Below, one piece after another: positions 1 to 5,139 of a DNA stretch of 5,139 bases. Each line of letters starts with the position of its first letter. The first letter of the stretch is position 1. The stretch is from Sulfurimonas sp. (GTDB lineage: Bacteria > Campylobacterota > Campylobacteria > Campylobacterales > Sulfurimonadaceae), in NCBI GenBank assembly GCA_021157485.1, contig JAGGWO010000017.1, positions 1-5,139 of the forward strand. Direction: 5' to 3'. Under the pieces are notes generated by a model. The model saw only the letters and a list, made by a program, of their open reading frames with translations. It was not told where the DNA came from and ran no database searches. The translations under genes were made by a program, and so were the position numbers.

Positions 1-1215
1 CAAGAGGCTCACGAGGCTATCCGCCCTACTATGCTTCACTTTACACCAGAAGTTGCACAGTCATTTTTAAAAGCTGATGAGATTAAACTTTATCGTCTTA
101 TTTATGAGCGTTTTATGGCTTGTCAGATGGAAGATGCAAGATTTGAGCAACAGAGCATAATCTTTAAAGGCTCAGATAATGAGTTTAGAGCAAGTGGTAG
201 AAAACTAATCTTTGATGGTTTTTATGCAGTAACTGGAACTGAAGACAAAGATAAACTTCTTCCTACTCTAAAAGAGGGAGATAAGGCTGAGATTCAGAGT
301 ATCAAACCTGAACAGCATTTTACTGAACCACCAGCTCGTTACTCTGAAGCTAGTCTAATTAAAAAACTTGAATCTGAGGGAGTTGGTCGTCCATCTACAT
401 ATGCTCCAACTATTGCAACTCTTAGTGGTCGTACTTATGTAACTATTGAGAAAAAGCAGATTATTCCTACTGAGATGGCGTTTACTGTTACTAAGATTTT
501 AGAAGAAAACTTTGCAAATATTGTAGATATCTCTTTTACTGCAAATATGGAAGAGAAACTTGATGAAGTTTCAGAAGGTAAAGTTGACTGGCAAAAACTT
601 CTGTATGATTTTTACTTCCCATTTATGAAACAAGTTGAAGAAGGTAAAGAGAACATTGTCTCACTGAAACTTGCTAAACCACTTGGAAGAATGTGTCCTA
701 AGTGTGGAGAGAGTGAACTACTACTACGTTCAGGTAGATTTGGTAACTTCATCGCTTGTAGCGGTTTCCCTAAATGTAAATACACTGAACAGTGTGATGA
801 AGAAGGAAACCCTGTAGAGAAAAAAGAAAAAACTGCAGATGAGAAATGTGACAAATGTGGTGCTGATATGATTGTTAAAAATGGTCGTAATGGTGAGTTT
901 TTAGCTTGTAGCAACTATCCTGATTGTAAAAATACAAAAAGCATAAATGTTGAAGAGAAAACTTCTGAGACTCCTTGTCCTGATTGTGGCGGAACTATTT
1001 CACTTAAAAACTCACGTCGTGGTCCTTTTTGGGGATGTAACAACTACCCTGAGTGTAAGTTTATCTCTAAGTTCGAACCGACAACTATCAAGTGTAAAGA
1101 GAAAGGCTGTAAGGGTGTTTTAGCCCCTAGAACTTACAGGAACAAAGAAGTTTATGAGTGTGTTAAGTGTAAAGCTCGTACACCTAGAGAAGAAGAAACA
1201 ACAGAAGCAAAATAA
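1..1215 (+). CDS. topA: DNA topoisomerase I (type IA), C-terminal 404 residues; 5' end cut off by window
   Basis: Type IA topoisomerase that relaxes negatively supercoiled DNA in the cytoplasm by passing one strand through a transient 5'-phosphotyrosine break. The frame is open from base 1, and the first residues read QEAHEAIRPT, the conserved TopA motif containing the active-site His (His365 in E. coli). The first ATG at 31 is therefore internal, and the catalytic Tyr, which lies roughly 45 residues further upstream in E. coli, is outside the window. In window numbering, residues 127-136 (GVGRPSTYAP) belong to the conserved core. Four C-terminal zinc ribbons follow: C232/C235/C253/C259, C283/C286/C303/C309, C326/C329/C346/C352, and a more divergent fourth at C365/C370/C387/C390. 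The stop codon overlaps the next start by one base (TAATG), so translation is probably coupled. The family assignment is firm; only the true start is unknown. Confidence 0.97.
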   Translation, partial: QEAHEAIRPTMLHFTPEVAQSFLKADEIKLYRLIYERFMACQMEDARFEQQSIIFKGSDNEFRASGRKLIFDGFYAVTGTEDKDKLLPTLKEGDKAEIQSIKPEQHFTEPPARYSEASLIKKLESEGVGRPSTYAPTIATLSGRTYVTIEKKQIIPTEMAFTVTKILEENFANIVDISFTANMEEKLDEVSEGKVDWQKLLYDFYFPFMKQVEEGKENIVSLKLAKPLGRMCPKCGESELLLRSGRFGNFIACSGFPKCKYTEQCDEEGNPVEKKEKTADEKCDKCGADMIVKNGRNGEFLACSNYPDCKNTKSINVEEKTSETPCPDCGGTISLKNSRRGPFWGCNNYPECKFISKFEPTTIKCKEKGCKGVLAPRTYRNKEVYECVKCKARTPREEETTEAK

Positions 1216-1739
1216 TGAAAATTGGTATCATTTCAGACACTCATTCTAAAGTCACGCTTGCTCGTGAAGCTTTAGATATGCTCATAGAAAATGGTGCCGA
1301 GTTTATTATCCATGCTGGTGACATATGTGAACTTGAAACTTTAGAGATGTTAAAAAACTGTGGCAAAAGATATGTTGCAGTTTATGGAAACAATGATGCT
1401 CACTTAGTTGAACATCATAACAACTACAACCTAGTTCAAGAACCTTACTACTTTAAACTTGCAGATACAAAGTTCAAACTTATGCACCTCCCTTTTTATA
1501 TGGCTCCAGATACTGAGATTGTGATTTTTGGTCACACACACACTTTTGAATCAGACTTTAAGAATGGTACTCTATTTTTAAATCCTGGTGAGGTTTGTGC
1601 TAGAAGTAAACCTGTTTCAGAGTGTGCAATGCTAAATATCAAAGAGGATAAGTTTAAAGTTACCTACTACTCAAAAGATAAAAACGCAGACAAATACGAC
1701 AAACAGAAATTTGTATATGAGAGGAAATCACATGGATGA
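1215..1739 (+). CDS. YfcE/MJ0936-family metallophosphoesterase (putative phosphodiesterase)
   Basis: A 174-residue cytoplasmic calcineurin-like phosphoesterase expected to use two metal ions to hydrolyse phosphodiesters; the natural substrate cannot be told from sequence. The full metal-binding set is visible: D8 and H10 in SDTH, H33 and D36 in HAGD, N60 and D61 in GNND, H91, and H107/H109 in GHTHT, followed by an NPG turn at 123-125. The stretch between H91 and GHTH is short (14 residues between them), and the usual Gly after that His is replaced by Leu. The charged C-terminal tail (about 153-174) shows no domain. The start is the ATG overlapping the topA stop. Only a weak purine run (AGAAG, 1203-1207) precedes it, which suggests coupling to topA translation. 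The 3' end overlaps bioB by 8 nt. E. coli YfcE, as I recall, is about 10 residues longer. Confidence 0.9.
   Translation: MKIGIISDTHSKVTLAREALDMLIENGAEFIIHAGDICELETLEMLKNCGKRYVAVYGNNDAHLVEHHNNYNLVQEPYYFKLADTKFKLMHLPFYMAPDTEIVIFGHTHTFESDFKNGTLFLNPGEVCARSKPVSECAMLNIKEDKFKVTYYSKDKNADKYDKQKFVYERKSHG
1719..1725 (+). promoter_or_regulatory. Ribosome binding site that sets the bioB start
   Basis: GAGAGGA ends 6 nt before the ATG at 1732. This favours 1732 over the upstream in-frame TTG (1711) and ATG (1717), which lie before or within this site and would add residues not expected in BioB. The site lies inside the end of the phosphoesterase gene. Confidence 0.7.
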
Positions 1740-2577
1740 AAAAATATTTCTATGTTCAATCTGTAATATAAACAGTGGGACATGTAAAGAAGACTGTAAA
1801 TTTTGTTCTCAAAGTGTTCGTTATAAAGCTGATATCGATAGATACAAACAAAAGCCTATAGAAGAGATTATAAAAGAAGCTATTACCGCGAGAGATAGCG
1901 GTGCTTTAGGATTTTGTTTAGTAACTGCTGATAAAGGTCTAAATGAGAAGACTTTAGAGTTTGTCTGTGGCGTTGCAAAAGCTGTACAAGAAGTAGCACC
2001 TGAGCTGCGTTTAATAGCCTGTAATGGAACAGCCACGATTGAACAACTTTTAGTTTTAAAGAGTGCTGGTGTCAAAGCTTATAATCATAACTTAGAGACT
2101 TCTGAGAGTTTTTATAAAGAGATATGTACAACTCATCCATGGTCTGAGCGTTATGAAACTTGTCAAAATGTAAACGCAGCTGGTATGGTTTTAATTACTG
2201 GCGGTATTTTTGGTCTTGGTGAAACGCCCGAAGATAGAATCTCAATGCTAAAATCACTTGAGTCTTTAAATCCAACATCAGTGCCAATAAACTTCTACCA
2301 TCACAATGAAGCACTAGAGTTAGAACCAAATTCACTGACTGTTAATGAAGCACTAGCTCTTGTAAAACTAACACGCAAGATGATACCAAACGCACAGAGA
2401 ATCATGGTTGCAGGTGGACGTGAACTTATGTTTGGTGATAGACAGAGTGAAATCTTTCTTCATGGTGCTAACTCTATAGTTATAGGAAATTATCTTACAA
2501 CTAGCGGTCGAGCTATGAATAAAGATTTAGATATGCTACAATCTTTAAATCTTGAAGTCGCTAAAACAGTAAAATAA
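1732..2577 (+). CDS. bioB: Biotin synthase (radical SAM), variant at the auxiliary cluster site
   Basis: Catalyses the last step of biotin synthesis, inserting sulfur into dethiobiotin. The 281-residue protein has the radical-SAM CxxxCxxC motif at C18, C22 and C25 (context GTCKEDCKFCSQS). It also has BioB hallmarks: NHNLETS at 118-124, GGIFGLGET at 157-165, SVPINF at 183-188 and AGGRE at 227-231. By motif alignment to E. coli BioB, C62 (FCLVTA) and C97 (IACNG) match the cluster ligands Cys97 and Cys128. The position of Cys188 is I155, and that of Arg260 is M225. A Cys (C8) sits where E. coli has Ser43. The protein is shorter than the 346-residue E. coli enzyme at both ends, as is usual for Campylobacter-type BioB. 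The start at 1732 is supported by GAGAGGA. The gene overlaps the phosphoesterase by 8 nt, and no other bio gene is in the window. The family is secure; the cluster chemistry is uncertain. Confidence 0.94.
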   Translation: MDEKIFLCSICNINSGTCKEDCKFCSQSVRYKADIDRYKQKPIEEIIKEAITARDSGALGFCLVTADKGLNEKTLEFVCGVAKAVQEVAPELRLIACNGTATIEQLLVLKSAGVKAYNHNLETSESFYKEICTTHPWSERYETCQNVNAAGMVLITGGIFGLGETPEDRISMLKSLESLNPTSVPINFYHHNEALELEPNSLTVNEALALVKLTRKMIPNAQRIMVAGGRELMFGDRQSEIFLHGANSIVIGNYLTTSGRAMNKDLDMLQSLNLEVAKTVK

Positions 2578-2580
2578 ACT

Positions 2581-2587
2581 AGAGGAG
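2581..2587 (+). promoter_or_regulatory. Ribosome binding site of the antiporter gene
   Basis: AGAGGAG in the 19-nt gap after bioB, 9 nt before the ATG at 2597. It is one of the strongest Shine-Dalgarno matches here and implies independent initiation of the antiporter. The gap holds no terminator-like hairpin, so read-through from bioB is expected. Confidence 0.7.
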
Positions 2588-2596
2588 ACACTCTAT

Positions 2597-3754
2597 ATGG
2601 ATGATAATATTACACTCGTAGTCACAATATCACTCATAATTATGTTCTCTCCATTTTTTGCTAAATTTCTAAAACTTCCTACTACACCGATAGAAATCAT
2701 ACTTGGTTCCCTTCTTGGTTATGTGGGTTTTATACACAATGAGCACCTTTTTGACATAGTTGCTGAACTTGGATTTTTATATCTGATGTTTATTGCGGGA
2801 ACAGAGATTAACCTCAAAAATGTTCTCAAAACACCAAGAAGCTTGATAAATAAAGTACTTCTTTATCTAATAATCCTCTATGCATTTTCTATCGCTTTTG
2901 CTATCTATTTTGACCTTGGAAAGATATTTATGGTGCTTCTACCTCTTATCTCTGTTGGTCTTGTGGCAACTCTATCAAAAGAGTATGGTAAAACATCTTG
3001 GCTTGAACTCTCTATGACCGCTGGTGGAATTGGCGAAGTTGTAAGTATCGGAATTTTAACCATAACAGCCGCCGCACTTGATTCAGGTTTTGGATTAGAG
3101 CTTATTAAGACAATCTTTGCACTTATACTTTTTCTTATTTTTATGTTTATACTCTTTCGTGCTATGCAGCTTCTTTTTTGGTGGTTTCCAAAAGTATCAA
3201 CTGCACTTATGCCTCATGATGATAACAAAGAGCAAGATATAAGACTCTCAATGGGAATCTTTTTTCTTCTTGTTGGTGCTATGCTTTACCTTCATCTAGA
3301 ACTTGCCTTTGGCGCGTTTCTTGCAGGAATCTTTATACCAACTTTCTTTGAACATAAGCATGAACTTCCAGAGAAACTTGCATCATATGGTTTTGGATTT
3401 TTAATACCAATCTTTTTCATTCACATTGGAAGTTCATTTAATCTTGAAGCACTAGCAATGAATGGTTTAATTTCCAAGGCTATAATGATTGCACTCATTA
3501 TGATTGCGATGAGAGTTATATCTTCACTCGTATTTATCAAAGAGCTAGGACTTATAGACTCTATTCTTATGGGGCTCTCTCACTCTATGCCTCTGACACT
3601 ACTTATCGCAATGGCTACACTTGCTTACAGTGCAAACTCTATAGATCAACTTCACTACTTTGCATTTATCTTAGCAGCACTATTTCAAGTTATAAGCGTT
3701 ATGATTGTGATTAAGCTTGTAAATAATTATAAAAAGGCAAAGGAGTTGGCATGA
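2597..3754 (+). CDS. CPA2-type cation/proton antiporter, membrane domain only
   Basis: A 385-residue inner-membrane protein of the Na/H-exchanger fold (KefB/KefC-like CPA2 group), expected to exchange Na+ or K+ for protons; the ion cannot be told from sequence. About 12-13 hydrophobic segments are visible, roughly at 5-21, 31-47, 51-67, 86-105, 108-125, 137-160, 168-196, 218-247 (two), 264-285, 291-313, 318-345 and 352-374. Family-like motifs include PIEIILG at 31-37, FIAGTE at 65-70, GGIGEVVS at 143-150, AFGAFLAGIF at 237-246 and IPIFFIHIGSS at 270-280. The protein ends right after the last helix with a lysine-rich tail, so it lacks the cytoplasmic TrkA-N (RCK) domain of KefB/KefC. The start at 2597 has a good ribosome binding site. 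The stop overlaps the next ATG by 4 nt. The general family is secure; specificity and physiological role are inferred. Confidence 0.88.
   Translation: MDDNITLVVTISLIIMFSPFFAKFLKLPTTPIEIILGSLLGYVGFIHNEHLFDIVAELGFLYLMFIAGTEINLKNVLKTPRSLINKVLLYLIILYAFSIAFAIYFDLGKIFMVLLPLISVGLVATLSKEYGKTSWLELSMTAGGIGEVVSIGILTITAAALDSGFGLELIKTIFALILFLIFMFILFRAMQLLFWWFPKVSTALMPHDDNKEQDIRLSMGIFFLLVGAMLYLHLELAFGAFLAGIFIPTFFEHKHELPEKLASYGFGFLIPIFFIHIGSSFNLEALAMNGLISKAIMIALIMIAMRVISSLVFIKELGLIDSILMGLSHSMPLTLLIAMATLAYSANSIDQLHYFAFILAALFQVISVMIVIKLVNNYKKAKELA
3739..3745 (+). promoter_or_regulatory. Ribosome binding site of the AMMECR1-like gene
   Basis: AAAGGAG, 5 nt before the ATG at 3751, located inside the last codons of the antiporter. 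Together with the ATGA overlap it indicates coupled but efficient translation of the downstream gene. Confidence 0.65.
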
Positions 3755-4113
3755 GTTCTGATAACAAGCGTTCTGTTTTACTCCAACTCGCTCGTGACTC
3801 AATCGCAGAAGTACTTGAAGCAAAAAACACAATCGATAAAGCCGCATTAATAAAAGAACATCCTCTATTAAAACAGTCTGTTGAAGCAACTGTAAATCTA
3901 TATATAGATACTGAGTTAAGAGGTAGTTCAAAGTCTAGTAACGTAGCCTATTCACTTCTTCAAGAGATAATTATAAACGCTAAAAGAGCTGCGTTTGAAG
4001 ATGTCAACTTTTCTCCTATTACAACATCAGAGTATTTATACTGCGAAATAGAAGTCATTTTACAGACACCAGATGGCGCTATTAGCGAGAAAGACCCTGC
4101 TATCCTCAAATAA
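3751..4113 (+). CDS. Short AMMECR1-like domain protein
   Basis: A 120-residue soluble protein that I read as a divergent, shortened AMMECR1 domain. The similarity covers the N-terminal helix (LLQLARDSIAEVL, 10-22), a strand ending in ELRG (55-58), a helix ending in AKRAAFEDVNFSPIT (77-91), resembling the family's aAaaDpRFpPvt block, and an EIEVILQTP strand (99-107), resembling eIEVSvLtp. Full AMMECR1 proteins are around 180-200 residues and carry a near-invariant LRGCIG signature. Here ELRG is followed by SSKSS, and the protein stops just after the EIEVILQTP strand, so the C-terminal part is missing. The downstream DNA shows no continuation in another frame, so a recent frameshift is unlikely. 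AMMECR1 proteins have no settled biochemical function; some bacterial ones occur with MEMO and radical-SAM partners, which are absent here. The start is supported by AAAGGAG and the 4-nt overlap with the antiporter. The gene call is firm; the domain call is motif-based and moderate. Confidence 0.75.
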   Translation: MSSDNKRSVLLQLARDSIAEVLEAKNTIDKAALIKEHPLLKQSVEATVNLYIDTELRGSSKSSNVAYSLLQEIIINAKRAAFEDVNFSPITTSEYLYCEIEVILQTPDGAISEKDPAILK

Positions 4114-4132
4114 ACTTTTAATAGATTTATAG

Positions 4133-4138
4133 TATACT
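4133..4138 (+). promoter_or_regulatory. Possible -10 element for the 4145 gene, implying a leaderless transcript
   Basis: TATACT matches the sigma-70 -10 consensus at 5 of 6 bases. A start site about 7 nt downstream would fall on or next to the ATG at 4145. No Shine-Dalgarno sequence precedes that ATG, so a leaderless mRNA is consistent. The upstream 4114-4132 is AT-rich without a clear -35 box, as is common in Campylobacterota. TATAGT at 4128-4133 is an overlapping alternative. In so AT-rich a region, chance matches are likely. Confidence 0.35.
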
Positions 4139-4144
4139 GTTAAT

Positions 4145-4513
4145 ATGTATTATGTAATTAAAAAAAACATTGATAATCCAACTTCATGTTTCATGGGGTT
4201 TGTAGTGCCTAAATATATAGTGACAAAAGGTAGTGACAATGTTATCTTTGAATTTAAAAAAGATGGTAAAATAACTAGAAAATGGGTAAAAAAAGAGGAG
4301 ATTGTTCTTCTAACTGAAGATAAAGAGTTTTTTATTAAGACCATGAACCAGTTTAAAGAGGTTGAAGCCACTCAGCAAAAGCTCATTAATGAAGCGACAG
4401 CCAAACTTGAGCAGACTGTAGTTGAGTTCACTGAAAATGTAAATGCAGAGATAGATGAGTTTGAAGAGATACGAAACACTACTGACGTTCCCTGTATCCT
4501 AAAAGATTTATAA
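4145..4513 (+). CDS. Hypothetical protein with C-terminal amphipathic helix
   Basis: I do not recognise this 122-residue protein. It has no signal peptide or membrane segment and looks cytoplasmic. The N-terminal half (1-63) alternates short hydrophobic strands with charged turns (FMGFVVPKYIV, VIFEFKKDGK, RKWVKKEEIVLL), suggesting a small beta-rich domain. Residues about 66-108 form an acidic amphipathic helix with hydrophobic residues at 3-4 spacing (F70, V73, L80, A84, L88, V92, F95, V99, I103, F106), compatible with a coiled coil and oligomerisation. Codon use resembles the neighbours, and the frame is open throughout on the same strand as the operon. The ATG at 4145 lacks a Shine-Dalgarno sequence; an internal ATG (codon 17) has none either, so 4145 is kept. 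The stop directly abuts the msrA stop. It may be a clade-specific gene; no function can be given. Confidence 0.7.
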   Translation: MYYVIKKNIDNPTSCFMGFVVPKYIVTKGSDNVIFEFKKDGKITRKWVKKEEIVLLTEDKEFFIKTMNQFKEVEATQQKLINEATAKLEQTVVEFTENVNAEIDEFEEIRNTTDVPCILKDL

Positions 4514-5041
4514 TTAGCCCAATTTTTCTGGGAATTTCATCATAAACTTTTGTAATTTTGGAGCTATGACGACTCTACAATAACCCTCTTCGCTATGTCC
4601 TCTATAATAGTTTTGATGATACACTTCAGCAGGAAAAACATCAGGTAGTTCACTTACTTCAGTAACTATTTTGTCATTAAACTCTTTTTGATGCTCTTTT
4701 ATGGAGTCCATAACTACAGCTTTTTCTTCTTCATTTTGATAGTAAATTACTGAACGATACTGAGTCCCTCTATCTGCACCTTGAGCATTTAAAGTTGTAG
4801 GGTTATGCACTACAAAAAATATATCTAAAAGCTCACTTCTTGTGATAACTTCACAATCAAATATGATATCAACAATCTCAGCGTGACCACTTACTCCAGT
4901 GCATACGCTCTCATAAGAAGGATTAGGTCGTAGACCTCCAGCATATCCACTTATAGCAGATTCAACTCCCTTAACATTGTTAAAAACTGCCTCTATACAC
5001 CAAAAACATCCGCCACCTAAAACCAATCTCTCTTTCTTCAT
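4514..5041 (-). CDS. msrA: Peptide-methionine (S)-S-oxide reductase
   Basis: Repairs oxidised proteins by reducing methionine-S-sulfoxide, normally with thioredoxin as reductant, in the cytoplasm (no signal peptide). The 175-residue product has the catalytic GCFWC motif with nucleophile C12 at the N-terminus, then SGYAGG (31-36), the block HNPTTLNAQGADRGTQYRS (79-97), AEVYHQNYY (138-146) and YCRVVIAPKLQKF (154-166). C155 and C15 are candidates for the resolving cysteine; which one acts cannot be decided by eye. No MsrB domain is fused. The start at 5041 (MKKERLVLGGGCFW) fits the usual compact MsrA N-terminus and has AAGGT 6-7 nt upstream. An in-frame ATG at 5077 would add 12 residues (MPNRKNIIIRYV) and has GAGG 6 nt upstream, so it remains a real alternative. 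The gene is convergent with the 4145 gene and not part of the plus-strand operon. Confidence 0.95.
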   Translation of the reverse strand: MKKERLVLGGGCFWCIEAVFNNVKGVESAISGYAGGLRPNPSYESVCTGVSGHAEIVDIIFDCEVITRSELLDIFFVVHNPTTLNAQGADRGTQYRSVIYYQNEEEKAVVMDSIKEHQKEFNDKIVTEVSELPDVFPAEVYHQNYYRGHSEEGYCRVVIAPKLQKFMMKFPEKLG

Positions 5042-5046
5042 CACAT

Positions 5047-5051
5047 ACCTT
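5047..5051 (-). promoter_or_regulatory. Ribosome binding site for the preferred msrA start
   Basis: On the minus strand AAGGT lies 5 nt before the ATG at 5041. The competing upstream ATG at 5077 has GAGG at 5084-5087, 6 nt away, which is at least as good a Shine-Dalgarno match. Sequence alone does not settle the start; the family's usual N-terminus favours 5041. Confidence 0.4.
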
Positions 5052-5077
5052 ATTATTATATTTTTACGATTCGGCAT

Positions 5078-5139
5078 TTAGTGCCTCACTGTATTGAGTT
5101 TTAACTCTTATGTCCAATTATTACACAATACTCTTGTGA
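5078..5139. other. Region upstream of msrA with two short inverted repeats
   Basis: The end of the window, non-coding as far as I can see. It holds GAGTT-TT-AACTC (5096-5107) and CACAA-N5-TTGTG (5124-5138). The arms are only 5 bp and neither is followed by a clear T-run, so these could be operator half-sites for msrA, part of a terminator for a gene beyond the edge, or chance in AT-rich DNA. On the minus strand TAATAA (5123-5118) is a possible but weak -10 for msrA. Confidence 0.25.

Noticed and set aside
612..914. Reverse-strand open frame of 100 codons inside topA
   Set aside because: It lies wholly antisense to the zinc-ribbon coding region, and its Ser/Pro/Leu-rich translation is what the complement of that region produces. 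No ribosome binding site or family motif is visible.
1711..1731. Upstream TTG/ATG starts for bioB (extension MYMRGNH)
   Set aside because: The GAGAGGA ribosome binding site falls inside this extension and is correctly spaced for the ATG at 1732; BioB relatives begin close to the MDEKIFLC position.
1821..2075. Reverse-strand open frame inside bioB
   Set aside because: Antisense to a well-supported BioB core, with no recognisable motif; a shadow of the real gene.
3680..3931. Reverse-strand open frame across the antiporter/AMMECR1-like junction
   Set aside because: It covers two supported plus-strand genes; its Leu/Gln-rich composition and lack of motifs point to a chance frame.
4150..4371. 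Reverse-strand open frame opposite the hypothetical 4145 gene
   Set aside because: The plus-strand frame spans the full interval up to the msrA stop and has a plausible coiled-coil pattern. The reverse frame is shorter and has no ribosome binding site.
4518..4532. CCCA/TGGG hairpin as a bidirectional terminator
   Set aside because: The arms are only 4 bp with a 7-nt loop inside the msrA coding end, too weak for an intrinsic terminator.
5055..5060. Perfect TATAAT on the minus strand as an msrA promoter
   Set aside because: A start site 7 nt downstream would fall at about 5048, inside the AAGGT ribosome binding site and only 7 nt before the ATG, so it does not fit a normal leader. It is likely chance in AT-rich DNA.

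Overview
The window looks like a chromosomal housekeeping stretch from an AT-rich member of the Campylobacterota (formerly Epsilonproteobacteria), most like a Sulfurimonas or Sulfurovum relative. The reasons are the low-GC codon use, the topA-bioB neighbourhood (as I recall, topA and bioB are also adjacent in Campylobacter jejuni), and a BioB whose sequence style resembles Campylobacter and Helicobacter BioB. The genus is inferred; no rRNA or other decisive marker is present.

Positions 1-4113 hold five plus-strand genes packed like a single operon. They are the 3' part of topA (cut by the window edge), a small YfcE/MJ0936-type metallophosphoesterase, bioB, a membrane CPA2-type cation/proton antiporter without a regulatory domain, and a short AMMECR1-like protein. 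The junctions are a 1-nt overlap (TAATG), an 8-nt overlap, a 19-nt gap with a strong Shine-Dalgarno sequence, and a 4-nt overlap (ATGA). The operon's promoter lies outside the window. The products do not form one obvious pathway: they cover DNA topology, an unknown phosphodiester substrate, biotin synthesis, ion homeostasis and an unknown role.

After a 31-nt gap with a promoter-like -10 element, a small plus-strand gene of unknown function (4145-4513) follows. It has a charged N-terminal half and a long amphipathic helix, and no visible ribosome binding site. It meets the convergent msrA gene (minus strand, 4514-5041 or to 5077) stop codon to stop codon with no base between them. The last 60-100 nt upstream of msrA contain small inverted repeats and probably its promoter.

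No tRNA, rRNA, CRISPR array, insertion sequence or phage gene is visible, and no stretch over 300 nt is without a gene. I see no clear new multi-gene system. The most interesting points are a BioB that lacks two of the four E. coli-type [2Fe-2S] cluster ligands, and a shortened AMMECR1 domain that lacks the family's LRGCIG signature and C-terminal part.
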